Translations under genes and position numbers: made by a program
From: Streptomyces seoulensis
GTDB taxonomy: Bacteria > Actinomycetota > Actinomycetes > Streptomycetales > Streptomycetaceae
Length of the DNA stretch: 64,000 bases
Direction of reading: 5' to 3'
Assembly (NCBI RefSeq): GCF_004328625.1
Contig: NZ_CP032229.1
Coordinates: forward strand, 6,262,001-6,326,000
Shown: piece by piece, positions 7,890 through 16,634 of the stretch
Layout of the letters: every line of letters starts with the position of its first letter
Position numbering within the stretch: position 1 is the first letter of the stretch
The notes under the pieces: model-generated
Seen by the model: the letters and a program-made list of their open reading frames with translations, nothing else
Database searches by the model: none
Told to the model about the DNA's origin: nothing

Positions 7890-9356
7890 TCAGGGTCGGG
7901 GCTCGGCGCCGTCCCCGAGGGGCTTGAGTTCGTCGGGCCGGAAGTAGTGGAAACGGCCGTACCAGCCGTGCAGTTCGGCCGCCGGATCGTCGTCGACGGT
8001 CACCGCCAGGTGCATGCTGCCGTCCACGTCGTGGAAGACCGCGGCCACCTCGGCGGTGCGTCCGACCAGGAACATGTCCTGGGCGTCCGCCCCGCGCAGC
8101 CTGGGGTTGAGCCGCACCCGGCTGCCGGTGCCGAGCGGGACGCCGTCCACGGTCACGGTGTCCGTCGTCGGGGACAGCCCGGCGTCGCCGCCCTCCTGCC
8201 ACCACGCGGGCCGCGCCTCGGGCGCTTCCCGCGCCTCCTGGGCCGGGGCCAGCGAGCGGATCGCGCCGTGCAGGTTGGCGAATACCTCGGGCGGCATCGT
8301 GTCGACCCGGTCGAGGATGCGGGCGGCGCGCGGGTCGGTGGCCCGCGCCTCCGCCTTCTCCTCGTCGGTCAGCAGCATCGTGCGCAGCGTCAGGATCTCG
8401 TCGATCTCCGCCGCGTCGTGCAGATCGCCCGGACTCTCCGGCGCCACCTGCGGATGATCCGGCAGGATGATCGGCGCGGAGAGCAGTACGGGCCCGGTGG
8501 CGCCGTCCGCGCTCCGGCCGGCCGGTCCGCCCAGCACGGGGAAGGTGAAGGCGCTGCGGCAGCCGCGCGCCCGGTCCCGCAGCGCGGCCGGCGGGTCGGT
8601 CTGCGACACGAACTCCAGCCCCTCGCCACCCAGCAGGGTGTGCGCCGCGAGCAGCGCCTGCCGCAGCGCCTCGGCGCGCGGGGCACGGGCATCCGGCGCC
8701 TCGCCCGCGTTCTCGGTGCGTACGCACAGCCGGAACAGACCGTCCGCGAGCTGTTCGGCCGCGACCGTGGTGTGCGCCCGTACGTGCTCGCGGCGGCGCA
8801 CCACCCGCCCGGCACCCAGCTCCTCGGTGTCGACGGCCGGCGGCGCGGAGACCTCGGCGGTGCACGGACCGCGCAGCAGCTCCGCGAGCGGCCACGCCAG
8901 GTCCACCTCGTACGGGACCGCCTCGTCGAAGCTCAGCTGGACGGTGCCGTCGTCCCCGCGCAGCGACTCCACGGGCCGGTACCGGCCCTCGTCCAGCGCC
9001 TCGATCTGCTTGCGCTGGAGCTGGAGGTAGCGCACGCGCAGCCGCAGCACCGTGTCCGGAGCCGCCCGCAGAAGGCACTCGGTGCGCTGGTACCAGGAGT
9101 CCGCCGAACCGGAGATGCCCTCGGCGACCGGGCCGTCCGCCTCCACCCAGGTACGGGGGAGCAGCACCCCGAACTGCCAGCGGACCCGGTTCTTCGCCGA
9201 GGAACGCCGGTAGGGGTAGAGCAGATAGCCCTCGTACAGCACGGCGTCCGCGACCGCGCCCACCCGGGCGAACGGATCGGCGGACAGCCCCTCGGGGATG
9301 TCCCGGCCGGGCGCGGCGGCACACGCGGTGCCGACCTCGCCTCCCGTGTCAGCCAT
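7890..9356 (-). CDS. Protein of unknown function at the head of the hydrogenase operon
   Basis: This 488-aa protein starts at an ATG with GGAGG 6 bp upstream. It has no signal peptide or membrane span. The N-terminal ~200 residues are rich in beta-strand and aromatic residues (YEGYLLYPYRR, WQFGVLLPR), the middle includes an acidic helical stretch with DEEKAEARATDP, and the C-terminal ~70 residues (VRLNPRLRGADAQDMFLVGRTAEVAAVF) look like a small separate domain. I believe similar proteins accompany other group 1h hydrogenases, but I cannot name a domain. It lies 85 bp before hhyS on the same strand, which suggests a hydrogenase-specific accessory role. Confidence 0.85.
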   Translation of the reverse strand: MADTGGEVGTACAAAPGRDIPEGLSADPFARVGAVADAVLYEGYLLYPYRRSSAKNRVRWQFGVLLPRTWVEADGPVAEGISGSADSWYQRTECLLRAAPDTVLRLRVRYLQLQRKQIEALDEGRYRPVESLRGDDGTVQLSFDEAVPYEVDLAWPLAELLRGPCTAEVSAPPAVDTEELGAGRVVRRREHVRAHTTVAAEQLADGLFRLCVRTENAGEAPDARAPRAEALRQALLAAHTLLGGEGLEFVSQTDPPAALRDRARGCRSAFTFPVLGGPAGRSADGATGPVLLSAPIILPDHPQVAPESPGDLHDAAEIDEILTLRTMLLTDEEKAEARATDPRAARILDRVDTMPPEVFANLHGAIRSLAPAQEAREAPEARPAWWQEGGDAGLSPTTDTVTVDGVPLGTGSRVRLNPRLRGADAQDMFLVGRTAEVAAVFHDVDGSMHLAVTVDDDPAAELHGWYGRFHYFRPDELKPLGDGAEPRP

Positions 9357-9484
9357 GCCGCCTCCTCGCCGCCGGTGCATGGGGCCATGTCTCCCACCGT
9401 CGTCCACCACCGTCACACCGCACACCCGGCCTCGCCCCTTAGGCGGACCCCGGTTGAGCCGGGCGGGTGACGCGCGAGGGCCGC

Positions 9485-10150
9485 TCAGTCGCCGGTGTCG
9501 CCGGTGCCGCCCGGGTCCTGCTCGCTCCGACGGCGCCGGGAGCGGACCACCTCCACCAGGAGCGGCAGCAGGGAGACCGCGACGACCAGCGCGATCAGCG
9601 GGAGGAGATAGTCGTCGACGTGGTCGACCGAAGCGCCCAGTGCCCACCCGGCCAGGACCAGGCTCTGGGACCACAGGACCCCGCCGACCGTCTGCCAGAT
9701 GGTGAAGACGCGCACCGGCACCCCGAGCGCCCCGGCCGCCGGATGCAGCACGGAGCGCAGCATCGGCACGAACCGGCCGATCACCAGCGCCTTGCGGTAG
9801 CCGTACCGGGCGAGCAGGCGTTCCGCCCGCGCCACGCCCTCCTTGACCCGGCGGCTGGAGGTGCGGGTCAGCAGCGCCCGGCCGCCGTGCCGCCCGATGA
9901 GGAAACCCACCTGGGCCCCCGCCACCGAGCCCACGGCCGCGCACAGCATCACCTGCCACAGCACCAGCCGGGGCGGCTGCCCGCCGTGCTGGACCGCGCA
10001 GAGCACCCCGGCCGGGAACAGCAGTGTGTCGCCCGGCAGGAAGAAGCCGACGACCAGCAGCCCGGACTCGGCGAACGTCACCGCCAGCACACCCAGGGCG
10101 CCGAAGGCGGCCAGCAGGGACGCGCTGTCCGTGGGGTTGACGGCGTTCAC
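9485..10150 (-). CDS. DedA family membrane protein
   Basis: This 221-aa integral membrane protein starts at a GTG with GGGAGG 9 bp upstream; the frame is open further but without a ribosome site. It has the family features: an N-terminal hydrophobic helix, the acidic ESGLLVVGFFLPGDTLLFPAG segment, the GRFVPMLRS motif near residue 130, and C-terminal spanning helices ending in a basic, Ser-rich tail. DedA proteins are lipid scramblases or flippases needed for envelope integrity. It points toward the hydrogenase operon but is 128 bp from it, so it may be a separate unit. Confidence 0.9.
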   Translation of the reverse strand: MNAVNPTDSASLLAAFGALGVLAVTFAESGLLVVGFFLPGDTLLFPAGVLCAVQHGGQPPRLVLWQVMLCAAVGSVAGAQVGFLIGRHGGRALLTRTSSRRVKEGVARAERLLARYGYRKALVIGRFVPMLRSVLHPAAGALGVPVRVFTIWQTVGGVLWSQSLVLAGWALGASVDHVDDYLLPLIALVVAVSLLPLLVEVVRSRRRRSEQDPGGTGDTGD

Positions 10151-10314
10151 CCGCCCATCGCCTCCCGGCCCGCCGATCGGTCGTCCGGCATCCAGTCTCA
10201 CGTGAACCGCGCTCACGCGCCCGCGCATCGTCCGGCACGCACACCCTCTGTCGTGCACTGGACACCCGCCGTAGACTCGACTGGAGCGCGGGGCGGTTGA
10301 CAGGGGGAGCCGAC

Positions 10315-11874
10315 ATGCCGGAAGCGCCGTACGGCCCGCATCAGGGGTTCACCGTTCCGCCGATGCCGTCCGGGCCACCGCCCGCGCCGCCGAACGCGTT
10401 GCGCGCGGCCGCCGTGGCCGTGCTCAACCTGAGCGGCCTCGGCCTCGGCTACGCCCTGCTCCGAAGACGGGGCCCGCTGGCCCTGTGTCTGGCGGCCACC
10501 GTCGTCCTGCTCGTCGTCGCCCTGCCCGCCGACGCCGACGGCCTGCCCACCGGTGTACTGGTCGGCTACCTCGTCGTCCTGCTGCTCGCCGCCGCCCACG
10601 GCGCCCGCCTGGGACTGCGCACCCCGCTGTCCCTCCAAGCCCCCCTCGCCCTGCTGCTGGGCCTGGTGCTGCTCGCCGTACCGGCCGGAGGCGCGCTCTG
10701 GTACGACGGTGCGCGCGCGGAGGCCGAACAGCGGGCGCTGCTCGGCCGGCTGGAGAAGGCCGACGATCTGGTGGCGGTGGCCGGACAACACACCTTCGCC
10801 GCCTCCCGCGCCGACTACCGCTCGGCCCTCGCCGCCTACCGCGACCTCGCGGTGGACCACCCCGGCTCCCGCGCCGCCGACCGCGTCCCCGCCCGGATGC
10901 GCGCCTACTACGCGAGCGTCGGCGCCGCGTACGGCCGTGGCGAGTACTGCGGGGCCGTCGAACCCCTCCGCTTCCTCCGTACGGTGCCGCGCACCATGCC
11001 CGCCGACCGACTCGGCACGCTCACCCACTGGCCCGACGACCGGCTGGCCACCTCGCTCTACGAGTGCGGCAAGGCCGACCTCGGCGACGGCGGGGAGGCG
11101 TGGACCGACCGGTTCCGCGAACTGCTCGCGGACTTCCCCGGCTCACCGGCCGCCGCCAAGGTGGTGCCGGCCGTCGACGCGACCGTCCGGAGCGCGCAGC
11201 AGGGGGTCGGCGGGAAGGCACCCTGCACCGCCGTGGACCGGCTGCACACCCTGGAGACCCGGCTCACCGACCTCGCCGCCTCGGCCGGGAACGCCGCCAC
11301 CGACCTCACGGCGGCCGCCGCCCGTGCCGGGAAGGGCGGGGACGCGGGCGTCTACGAGTGCGGGGTGGACCAGTACAAGGACGGCGACTTCGCGGCCGCC
11401 CGGAAGAGCATGCAGAGCTACGTCTCCGACACCAAGAACGGCGGCAAGCGGGACCGGGCCCGGAAGATCGCCATAGCCGCCGAGGTCGCCCAGACCCTCC
11501 CGGCCGCCGGGAAGAAGCTGCCCACCACCGCCTCCGGCGGGAGCATCTCCGTCACGGTGAAGAACGACAGCCCTCACGACATCACCGTCCTCTACACCGG
11601 CCCGGTCACCGGCAGCTTCACCCTGAAGGCGTGCGGCGGCTGCACGGCGTACTCCCTGACCGAGACCCTCAGACCGGGGTTCAAGCCGTGTTCCGACAGC
11701 GGACGGAACTATCCGCAGCGAACAATCCAACTGCCCACCGGCACCACGTACTTCGTGCACCAGCCGCAGGGCACCGGAGCCGGCGCGCCCGCCTCCGACA
11801 CCGCGAAGATCAGGCCGGGCTATGTGTACACCGAGTGTGCCTACACCACGCGGACGTTCGGGTCCGGCATCTGA
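10315..11874 (+). CDS. Membrane-anchored protein with helical repeat region, unknown function
   Basis: This is a 519-aa protein starting at the ATG preceded by GGGGGAG; a TTG 18 bp upstream is less likely. A Pro-rich cytoplasmic start is followed by three to four hydrophobic segments (about residues 25-130), then a long extracytoplasmic helical region with TPR-like spacing (RADYRSALAAYRDLAVDHPGS) and several Cys pairs (YECG, CGGCTAYSL). The C-terminal ~110 residues form a beta-rich domain. I do not recognise its function. Its 3' end overlaps that of the converging snpR by 34 bp. Confidence 0.85.
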   Translation: MPEAPYGPHQGFTVPPMPSGPPPAPPNALRAAAVAVLNLSGLGLGYALLRRRGPLALCLAATVVLLVVALPADADGLPTGVLVGYLVVLLLAAAHGARLGLRTPLSLQAPLALLLGLVLLAVPAGGALWYDGARAEAEQRALLGRLEKADDLVAVAGQHTFAASRADYRSALAAYRDLAVDHPGSRAADRVPARMRAYYASVGAAYGRGEYCGAVEPLRFLRTVPRTMPADRLGTLTHWPDDRLATSLYECGKADLGDGGEAWTDRFRELLADFPGSPAAAKVVPAVDATVRSAQQGVGGKAPCTAVDRLHTLETRLTDLAASAGNAATDLTAAAARAGKGGDAGVYECGVDQYKDGDFAAARKSMQSYVSDTKNGGKRDRARKIAIAAEVAQTLPAAGKKLPTTASGGSISVTVKNDSPHDITVLYTGPVTGSFTLKACGGCTAYSLTETLRPGFKPCSDSGRNYPQRTIQLPTGTTYFVHQPQGTGAGAPASDTAKIRPGYVYTECAYTTRTFGSGI

Positions 11875-12869
11875 GCGGGTCTCGGCTCCGGGCCCGGCAC
11901 GGTCCGGGTGACGGTGCCGCACAGGGCGGGGTCGCACGGCTCCGGGCCGCGCTCCAGCCAGTCCCGGTAGGCGGGGGCCTGGTGGGCCACCTCCCAGTAG
12001 GCGTCGGCCAGTTCCTCGAAACCCCGGTCGAGGTCGGTCTCGGTACGGGCCGCGAGCAGCAGCCGCACCCCGATCGGGTCGCCGTGCAGCGGGCGGATGG
12101 CCAGGTCGGAGCGGGGGTGCGCGGTGGGCTGGCTGACGGTGACCACCTCGCCGGTGGCGGCCAGCGAGTAGGCGGTGAGGTAGTCGCCGTGCAGCAGGTC
12201 CGGCTCGATCCCGGCCTCGCGCAGCACCCGGCAGATCGCGTCCCACTCGCCGTCCACCGTGGAGTCGACCATCCACCGGTCCTCGGCCAGCTCGGTGAGC
12301 CGCACCTCGCTGCGGGCCGCCGCCGGATGGTCGGCCGCCAGCGAGACGAACTGCGGTTCGCGCTCCACCAGCACCCGTAGCCGCAGCCCCGGCGGTACCC
12401 GCAGCGGACTGCCCTCCACCTCGTGCACGAAGGCCAGCTCCAGCGCGCCGTCGGCGACCTGGCGCAGCAGCGCGTTGGCGGATGCGTCCATCTGGAGCGA
12501 GGGCTCGGCCGCCGGGACACGGGAGCGCAGCCGCCGCAGCCAGCCCGGCAGGGCCCGGCTGGCGGTGGCGCCGATCCGCAGCCGGGGGCCGGCCGAGGCG
12601 CGGGCGGCGGCCGCGCGGGCCTCGGTGACCAGGGCGTCGAGTTCCCCGACCAGCGGGCGGGCTCGGCTGAGCACCAGCCGGCCCAGCGGGGTGACGCGGC
12701 AGCCGGTGTGGCCGCGGGTGAACAGCGGGCCGCCCAGCGCCTTCTCGATCCGGCGCAGCTGGGTGCTCAACGAGGGCTGGGCCAGGCCGAGTTCGCGCGC
12801 CGCCTGATGCAGGCTGCCCGCATCGGCGATGGCGCACAGAACCCGGAAGTGCCTCACCTCTAGCTCCAT
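11841..12869 (-). CDS. snpR: LysR-type regulator of the snapalysin genes (SnpR-like)
   Basis: This 342-aa protein has an N-terminal winged helix (residues 4-63, with the recognition region QAARELGLAQPSLSTQLRRIE) and the LysR effector-binding domain thereafter. In Streptomyces, snapalysin genes are activated by a divergently transcribed LysR gene, snpR; here the same arrangement is seen, with 208 bp between the two starts. The T-N11-A dyad in that gap is its likely binding site. No clear ribosome site precedes the ATG. The C-terminus is longer than usual, ending in a Pro-rich tail. Confidence 0.9.
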   Translation of the reverse strand: MELEVRHFRVLCAIADAGSLHQAARELGLAQPSLSTQLRRIEKALGGPLFTRGHTGCRVTPLGRLVLSRARPLVGELDALVTEARAAAARASAGPRLRIGATASRALPGWLRRLRSRVPAAEPSLQMDASANALLRQVADGALELAFVHEVEGSPLRVPPGLRLRVLVEREPQFVSLAADHPAAARSEVRLTELAEDRWMVDSTVDGEWDAICRVLREAGIEPDLLHGDYLTAYSLAATGEVVTVSQPTAHPRSDLAIRPLHGDPIGVRLLLAARTETDLDRGFEELADAYWEVAHQAPAYRDWLERGPEPCDPALCGTVTRTVPGPEPRPAQMPDPNVRVV

Positions 12870-12943
12870 GACGGGAGCCTAGGGCGGGTTTGCATGCTCA
12901 CGCCAGACGCATAAATCACCCCGCACCGCCACGAGTTGCCGGG

Positions 12944-12960
12944 GATAGCCCGGTGCTATC
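12944..12960. promoter_or_regulatory. Predicted SnpR operator upstream of the first snapalysin gene
   Basis: GATAGC and GCTATC form a perfect 6-bp dyad with a 5-bp centre. It contains the T-N11-A pattern typical of LysR-type binding sites. The same dyad, followed by the same CAACTTGCCAT stretch, recurs before the second snapalysin gene. Confidence 0.75.
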
Positions 12961-13077
12961 GCAACTTGCCATTAGCCGAAGCCTGTTGATCTATCCAAGA
13001 CTCGGATGCAGCCGGTCGTTCACCCCCACTCGAACGGCAGGCCACCCCCACACGCATCGAAAAGAGGAGCACCCCAC

Positions 13078-13746
13078 ATGTCGTCCTCCCGTATGCCCGC
13101 GAAGACCACCAGAATGATCGTCGCCCTCGGCCTCGGCGTGGCCGCCGCCACGTTCGGCGCCGCCGCCCCGGCGTCCGCCCAGCCCGCCCTGCTCGCCGCG
13201 CACGCCGGATACGCCGGCTCGGCCCAGGAGGCGTCGAACAACCAGGCGTTCTTCGACGCGGTCATGAAGTCGGTCGCCGAGAAGCGCGCCGACAACCCGG
13301 GCCTGAAGTCGGTCACCATCACCTACAACCCGTCGGCCGCGCCGACCTTCAGCTCCCAGATATCGAGCGCCGCCTCGATCTGGAACAGCTCGGTCTCCAA
13401 CGTGAAGCTGTCCGCCACCTCCGGCACCGGCGACTTCTCCTACCGCGAGGGCAACGACTCGCGCGGCTCGTACGCCTCCACCGACGGCCACGGCAGCGGC
13501 TACGTCTTCCTCGACTACGCCCAGAACCAGGAGTACGACTCGGTCCGCGTCGTCACCCACGAGACCGGCCACGTGCTCGGTCTGCCGGACCACTACGAGG
13601 GTCCGTGCAGCGAGCTGATGTCCGGCGGCGGCCCCGGCCCGTCCTGCACCAACTCCAGCCCGGACGCCAACGAGCGCGCCCAGGTCGACCAGCTCTGGGC
13701 CAACGGCTTCGCCAAGGCGCTGGCCAAGGTCAACCAGGCCCGCTGA
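13078..13746 (+). CDS. snpA: Snapalysin (small neutral metalloprotease), first copy
   Basis: This 222-aa secreted metalloendopeptidase (peptidase family M7) has a Sec signal peptide ending ASA near residue 34, a propeptide of about 50 residues and a mature catalytic domain of about 135 residues. The zinc site is the [11 protein letters not shown] motif, that is HEXXHXXGXXD with His161, Glu162, His165 and Asp171. Two cysteines (CSELMSGG and SCTN) probably form the known disulfide. The ATG has AAAGAGGAG upstream; an in-frame earlier start would disrupt the signal. Snapalysins cleave milk proteins with a preference for aromatic residues. Confidence 0.96.
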   Translation: MSSSRMPAKTTRMIVALGLGVAAATFGAAAPASAQPALLAAHAGYAGSAQEASNNQAFFDAVMKSVAEKRADNPGLKSVTITYNPSAAPTFSSQISSAASIWNSSVSNVKLSATSGTGDFSYREGNDSRGSYASTDGHGSGYVFLDYAQNQEYDSVRVVTHETGHVLGLPDHYEGPCSELMSGGGPGPSCTNSSPDANERAQVDQLWANGFAKALAKVNQAR

Positions 13747-13774
13747 CCCCCGAGCACGCCCCGTACTAGCCCCC

Positions 13775-13812
13775 GACCGCGGACCGTCGCCCCCACGCGA
13801 CGCTCCGCGGTC
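13775..13812 (+). terminator. Terminator after the first snapalysin gene
   Basis: A 16-bp inverted repeat with one mismatch (13775-13790 with 13797-13812) closes a 6-nt loop 28 bp after the stop codon. It separates the two snapalysin transcription units. Confidence 0.7.
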
Positions 13813-13845
13813 CGTCGCGTTCCCGGGCCGGCACGCGGCGGAGCC

Positions 13846-13862
13846 GATAGCTCGCCGCTATC
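13846..13862. promoter_or_regulatory. Predicted SnpR operator upstream of the second snapalysin gene
   Basis: GATAGC-N5-GCTATC again fits T-N11-A and is followed by CAACTTGCCATCATCCG, almost identical to the sequence after the first dyad. The second gene therefore has its own copy of the SnpR control region, 108 bp before its start. Confidence 0.75.
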
Positions 13863-13969
13863 CCAACTTGCCATCATCCGGACGTCCTTGACCTGCCCGA
13901 GACTCAAGGGCAACCGGCCGTTCACCCCCATACGGACGGCCCTCCCCACGTACGAAACGAGGACCCCAC

Positions 13970-14641
13970 ATGACGTCGTCCCGTACGTCCTCCAAGACCG
14001 TCAGATCCCTCCTCGCCCTCGGTCTCGGCGTGGCCGCCGCCGCGTTCGGCGCCGCCGCCCCCGCCTCCGCCCAGCCCGAGCCCGTCGCCGCCCCGCACGC
14101 CGGGTACACCGGCTCGGCCAGGGAGGCCGCCGACAGCAAGGCGTTCTTCGACGCGGTGCTGAAGTCGGTCGCCGAGCAGCGGGCCGAGAACCCGAGCCTC
14201 AAGGCCGTCACCGTCTACTACAACGCCAGCCAGGCGCCGAGCTTCCGCTCGCAGATATCGAGCTCCACGTCCATCTGGAACAGCTCGGTCTCCAACGTCA
14301 AGCTCGCCTCGACCACCGGCACCGGCAACTTCTCCTACCGCGAGGGCAACGACTCGCGCGGCTCGTACGCCTCCACCGACGGCCACGGCCGGGGCTACGT
14401 CTTCCTCGACTACGCGCAGAACCAGCAGTACGACTCGGTCCGGGTCACCGCGCACGAGACCGGCCACGTGCTGGGCCTGCCCGACCACTACAGCGGCCCG
14501 TGCAGCGAGCTGATGTCCGGCGGCGGCCCCGGCACCTCCTGCACCAACCGCTACCCGAACGCGACCGAGCGCTCCCGCGTCAACCAGCTGTGGGCCAACG
14601 GGCTCGCCAAGGCGCTGGCCAAGGTGAACCAGGACCGCTGA
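13970..14641 (+). CDS. Snapalysin, second (tandem) copy
   Basis: This 223-aa protein is a close paralogue of the first snapalysin: the same signal-peptide core ([20 protein letters not shown]), the same [14 protein letters not shown] block and the same [13 protein letters not shown] zinc motif. Differences cluster in the propeptide and in the mature N-terminus. Its own promoter region and operator copy and its own ribosome site (AACGAGGA) show that the duplication included the control region. Both copies keep all catalytic residues, so both should be active, perhaps with different cleavage preferences. Confidence 0.95.
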   Translation: MTSSRTSSKTVRSLLALGLGVAAAAFGAAAPASAQPEPVAAPHAGYTGSAREAADSKAFFDAVLKSVAEQRAENPSLKAVTVYYNASQAPSFRSQISSSTSIWNSSVSNVKLASTTGTGNFSYREGNDSRGSYASTDGHGRGYVFLDYAQNQQYDSVRVTAHETGHVLGLPDHYSGPCSELMSGGGPGTSCTNRYPNATERSRVNQLWANGLAKALAKVNQDR

Positions 14642-14660
14642 GGGTCCCCCTGAAACGTGC

Positions 14661-14691
14661 GGGCCGTCGTCCACCCGGTGGACGGCGGCCC
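14661..14691. terminator. Bidirectional terminator
   Basis: A nearly perfect inverted repeat (one G-T pair) of about 14 bp lies between the converging second snapalysin gene and the transporter gene. Confidence 0.7.
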
Positions 14692-14705
14692 GTCCGCGTA
14701 CGGGC

Positions 14706-15575
14706 TCAGTCGTCCGAGCCGGGCGGCGGGCGCTCGATGAGGTTCTGCACGGCCCGGCTAAGCACCAGCACCCCGCCGACGATGAACAGTGCCCCGAGCG
14801 CCTCCGGCACCAGCCACCAGCCGGTGCGGATGCGCTCATGGAAGAGGAAGATCCCCAGGGCGAGGCTGACCACCGCGTCCCCGATGGTCAGCGCCGGCTG
14901 GGCGGCGGCCAGCGGACCCGCCTGGAGGGCGTTCTCCAGCAGCAGCACCGCGGCCGTACCGGCCAGCGCGAACCCGTACGTCTGCCAGGCGGTGATGAAC
15001 GCGAGGAACCCGTCGTCCGCGAAGGCGCCCGTGGCCGACTTCAGCAGAGCGGCCGTCAGCGCGTTGGCGATCGCGGAGCCCGAGGCCAGCAGGGCGGCGC
15101 GGCCGGCGGCCGGACGCTCGTGCCGGGACAGCAGCGTGACCACCACGACCGCGCCCACGCACAGCACCAGCGCCGGGACCCAGCGGGTCAGCGGCGCCTG
15201 GTCGCCCGCCCCGTGCGGTGCGGCCGCCGCGAGCAGTACGGCCAGGCCCGCCACCACCGCGCCGACCCCCCACCAGCCGTAGCGGGGGAGGTGCCGGTGC
15301 AGCAGCGGGCCCACGATCAGCAGCGCGAACGGCAGCTCCAGGATGAACAGCGGCTGCACCAGCGCCAGCGGGCCGTTGACCAGCGCCAGGCTCTGGAACA
15401 CCGCGGCGCCGATCACCCCGGCCATGCCCAGCACCCACGCCGGGCGGCGCACCAGCTCCGCCAGCAGCTTCAAGCCGCCGTGTTCGCTGGTGGAGGCCGC
15501 CTTGCGCTGGAACGCCGTACCCATGGCGTTGCTCGCGGCACCCGCGACGGCGAAGGCCGCGGCCAGTTCGATCAC
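14706..15575 (-). CDS. DMT-family (EamA/NIPA-like) membrane transporter
   Basis: This 289-aa protein starts at a GTG with GGGAGA upstream and has nine to ten predicted membrane segments. The repeat structure fits the drug/metabolite transporter superfamily: ASNAMGTAFQRKAA in the first helix and a ...QPLFILELPFALLI segment in the fourth. Similar Streptomyces proteins are annotated as DMT-family transporters, and some relatives (NIPA) move magnesium. The substrate cannot be told. It is monocistronic. Confidence 0.85.
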   Translation of the reverse strand: MIELAAAFAVAGAASNAMGTAFQRKAASTSEHGGLKLLAELVRRPAWVLGMAGVIGAAVFQSLALVNGPLALVQPLFILELPFALLIVGPLLHRHLPRYGWWGVGAVVAGLAVLLAAAAPHGAGDQAPLTRWVPALVLCVGAVVVVTLLSRHERPAAGRAALLASGSAIANALTAALLKSATGAFADDGFLAFITAWQTYGFALAGTAAVLLLENALQAGPLAAAQPALTIGDAVVSLALGIFLFHERIRTGWWLVPEALGALFIVGGVLVLSRAVQNLIERPPPGSDD

Positions 15576-15773
15576 TGATGTCTCCCGCCTGCGTAAAGCC
15601 TATGAAAAGCCTACGAAAGCCCTGCCCGGCCCGCCGCCGGACCGCCGCCGCGCACACCCGTCCGCGCCGGATACCGGCCGAAGCTGCGGCCCGTATTCAC
15701 TCGTTCGGGTTCTTTCTGTGCGGATGTCCGGGTCTGGGGGCATGGCGCGTCGCTGGACGGAGAAGAAACGGGC

Positions 15774-16538
15774 ATGCACGAACCGAATCCGGGCAGCCCC
15801 CTCCCCGGTCCGCGGTCCGCCGCCGCTTCCGACGTGGTGTTCACCGCCGACTTCACGTCCGAACGGCAGTGGGTGGCGGGCCGCTCCTGGGCCTATCCCA
15901 ACGGCGGCCCGGTCAATCCGGGCGACGACAAACTCGACTATCTGGTGACCGACCCCGCCTACAGCCGCTCGGGCGTCTTCCGGGCCAGACGCAGACCGGA
16001 CGGCCGGTGGAACACCGGCCTGCTCACCACCGAGGGCAGCGCGGACGGCTTCGAGGTCCGTACCGGCGACATCCTGGAGGCGCGCGTCCGGCTCCCCCGG
16101 GAGATCGGCGCCTGGCCCGCCATCTGGACCTGGCGGGACGGCGGTCAGGAGGTCGACGTCTTCGAGTACCACCCCGACAACCCCGACCTGCTGGAGTTCA
16201 CCAACCACGTACGCGGCAGCAACCGCTACTTCCGCGACGACATGATCAGCCCCGGCGCCTGGGTCGACCTGCGCACCGAGTTCGGCTCCCGCTCGGTCGT
16301 CTGGTGGGCCAACGGCAGACGGGTCTTCGCCGACCAGCGCGGGACCGGCCGCAACTGGCACGCCTACCTCATCGTCAACCTCTCCGTGTGCGGCGGGCGC
16401 TACCACCCACCGCCCCGCCGCGAGACGACAGAAATGTCCTACCAGGTCAGCAGACTCGTCGTCCGCCGCCCGAACACCACCGGCCTCACCACGGCCCAGA
16501 CTCAGGACGCCACCGCCGAGGAAGGAGCCGAGAGGTAG
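15774..16538 (+). CDS. GH16-like beta-glucanase-type protein without a signal peptide
   Basis: This 254-aa protein has the concanavalin-type jelly roll of glycoside hydrolase family 16. The catalytic signature EXDXXE is present as EVDVFE near residue 126, preceded by AWPAIWTWRD, which matches the usual WPA-W box. No N-terminal signal sequence is visible: the start is MHEPNPGSPLPG, and the open frame has no earlier start. It could be cytoplasmic, exported by another route, or a family member with a changed role. It is monocistronic, between an inverted gene and an AlkZ-like gene. Confidence 0.85.
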   Translation: MHEPNPGSPLPGPRSAAASDVVFTADFTSERQWVAGRSWAYPNGGPVNPGDDKLDYLVTDPAYSRSGVFRARRRPDGRWNTGLLTTEGSADGFEVRTGDILEARVRLPREIGAWPAIWTWRDGGQEVDVFEYHPDNPDLLEFTNHVRGSNRYFRDDMISPGAWVDLRTEFGSRSVVWWANGRRVFADQRGTGRNWHAYLIVNLSVCGGRYHPPPRRETTEMSYQVSRLVVRRPNTTGLTTAQTQDATAEEGAER

Positions 16539-16634
16539 CGGACCCGCGTCCGCGGGGGTGGTCCGACTCGTTCCTCGCGCAGATGCGGACTGGGAAGTCA
16601 GTCCCGGCAGGGGCGGGGCGTATTCTGCGCCGTT

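Noticed and set aside
3584..7927. Open frame of over 1400 codons on the plus strand across the hydrogenase operon
   Set aside because: It is antisense to five well-supported genes, with a composition dominated by His, Val, Asp and Arg as expected of a shadow frame.
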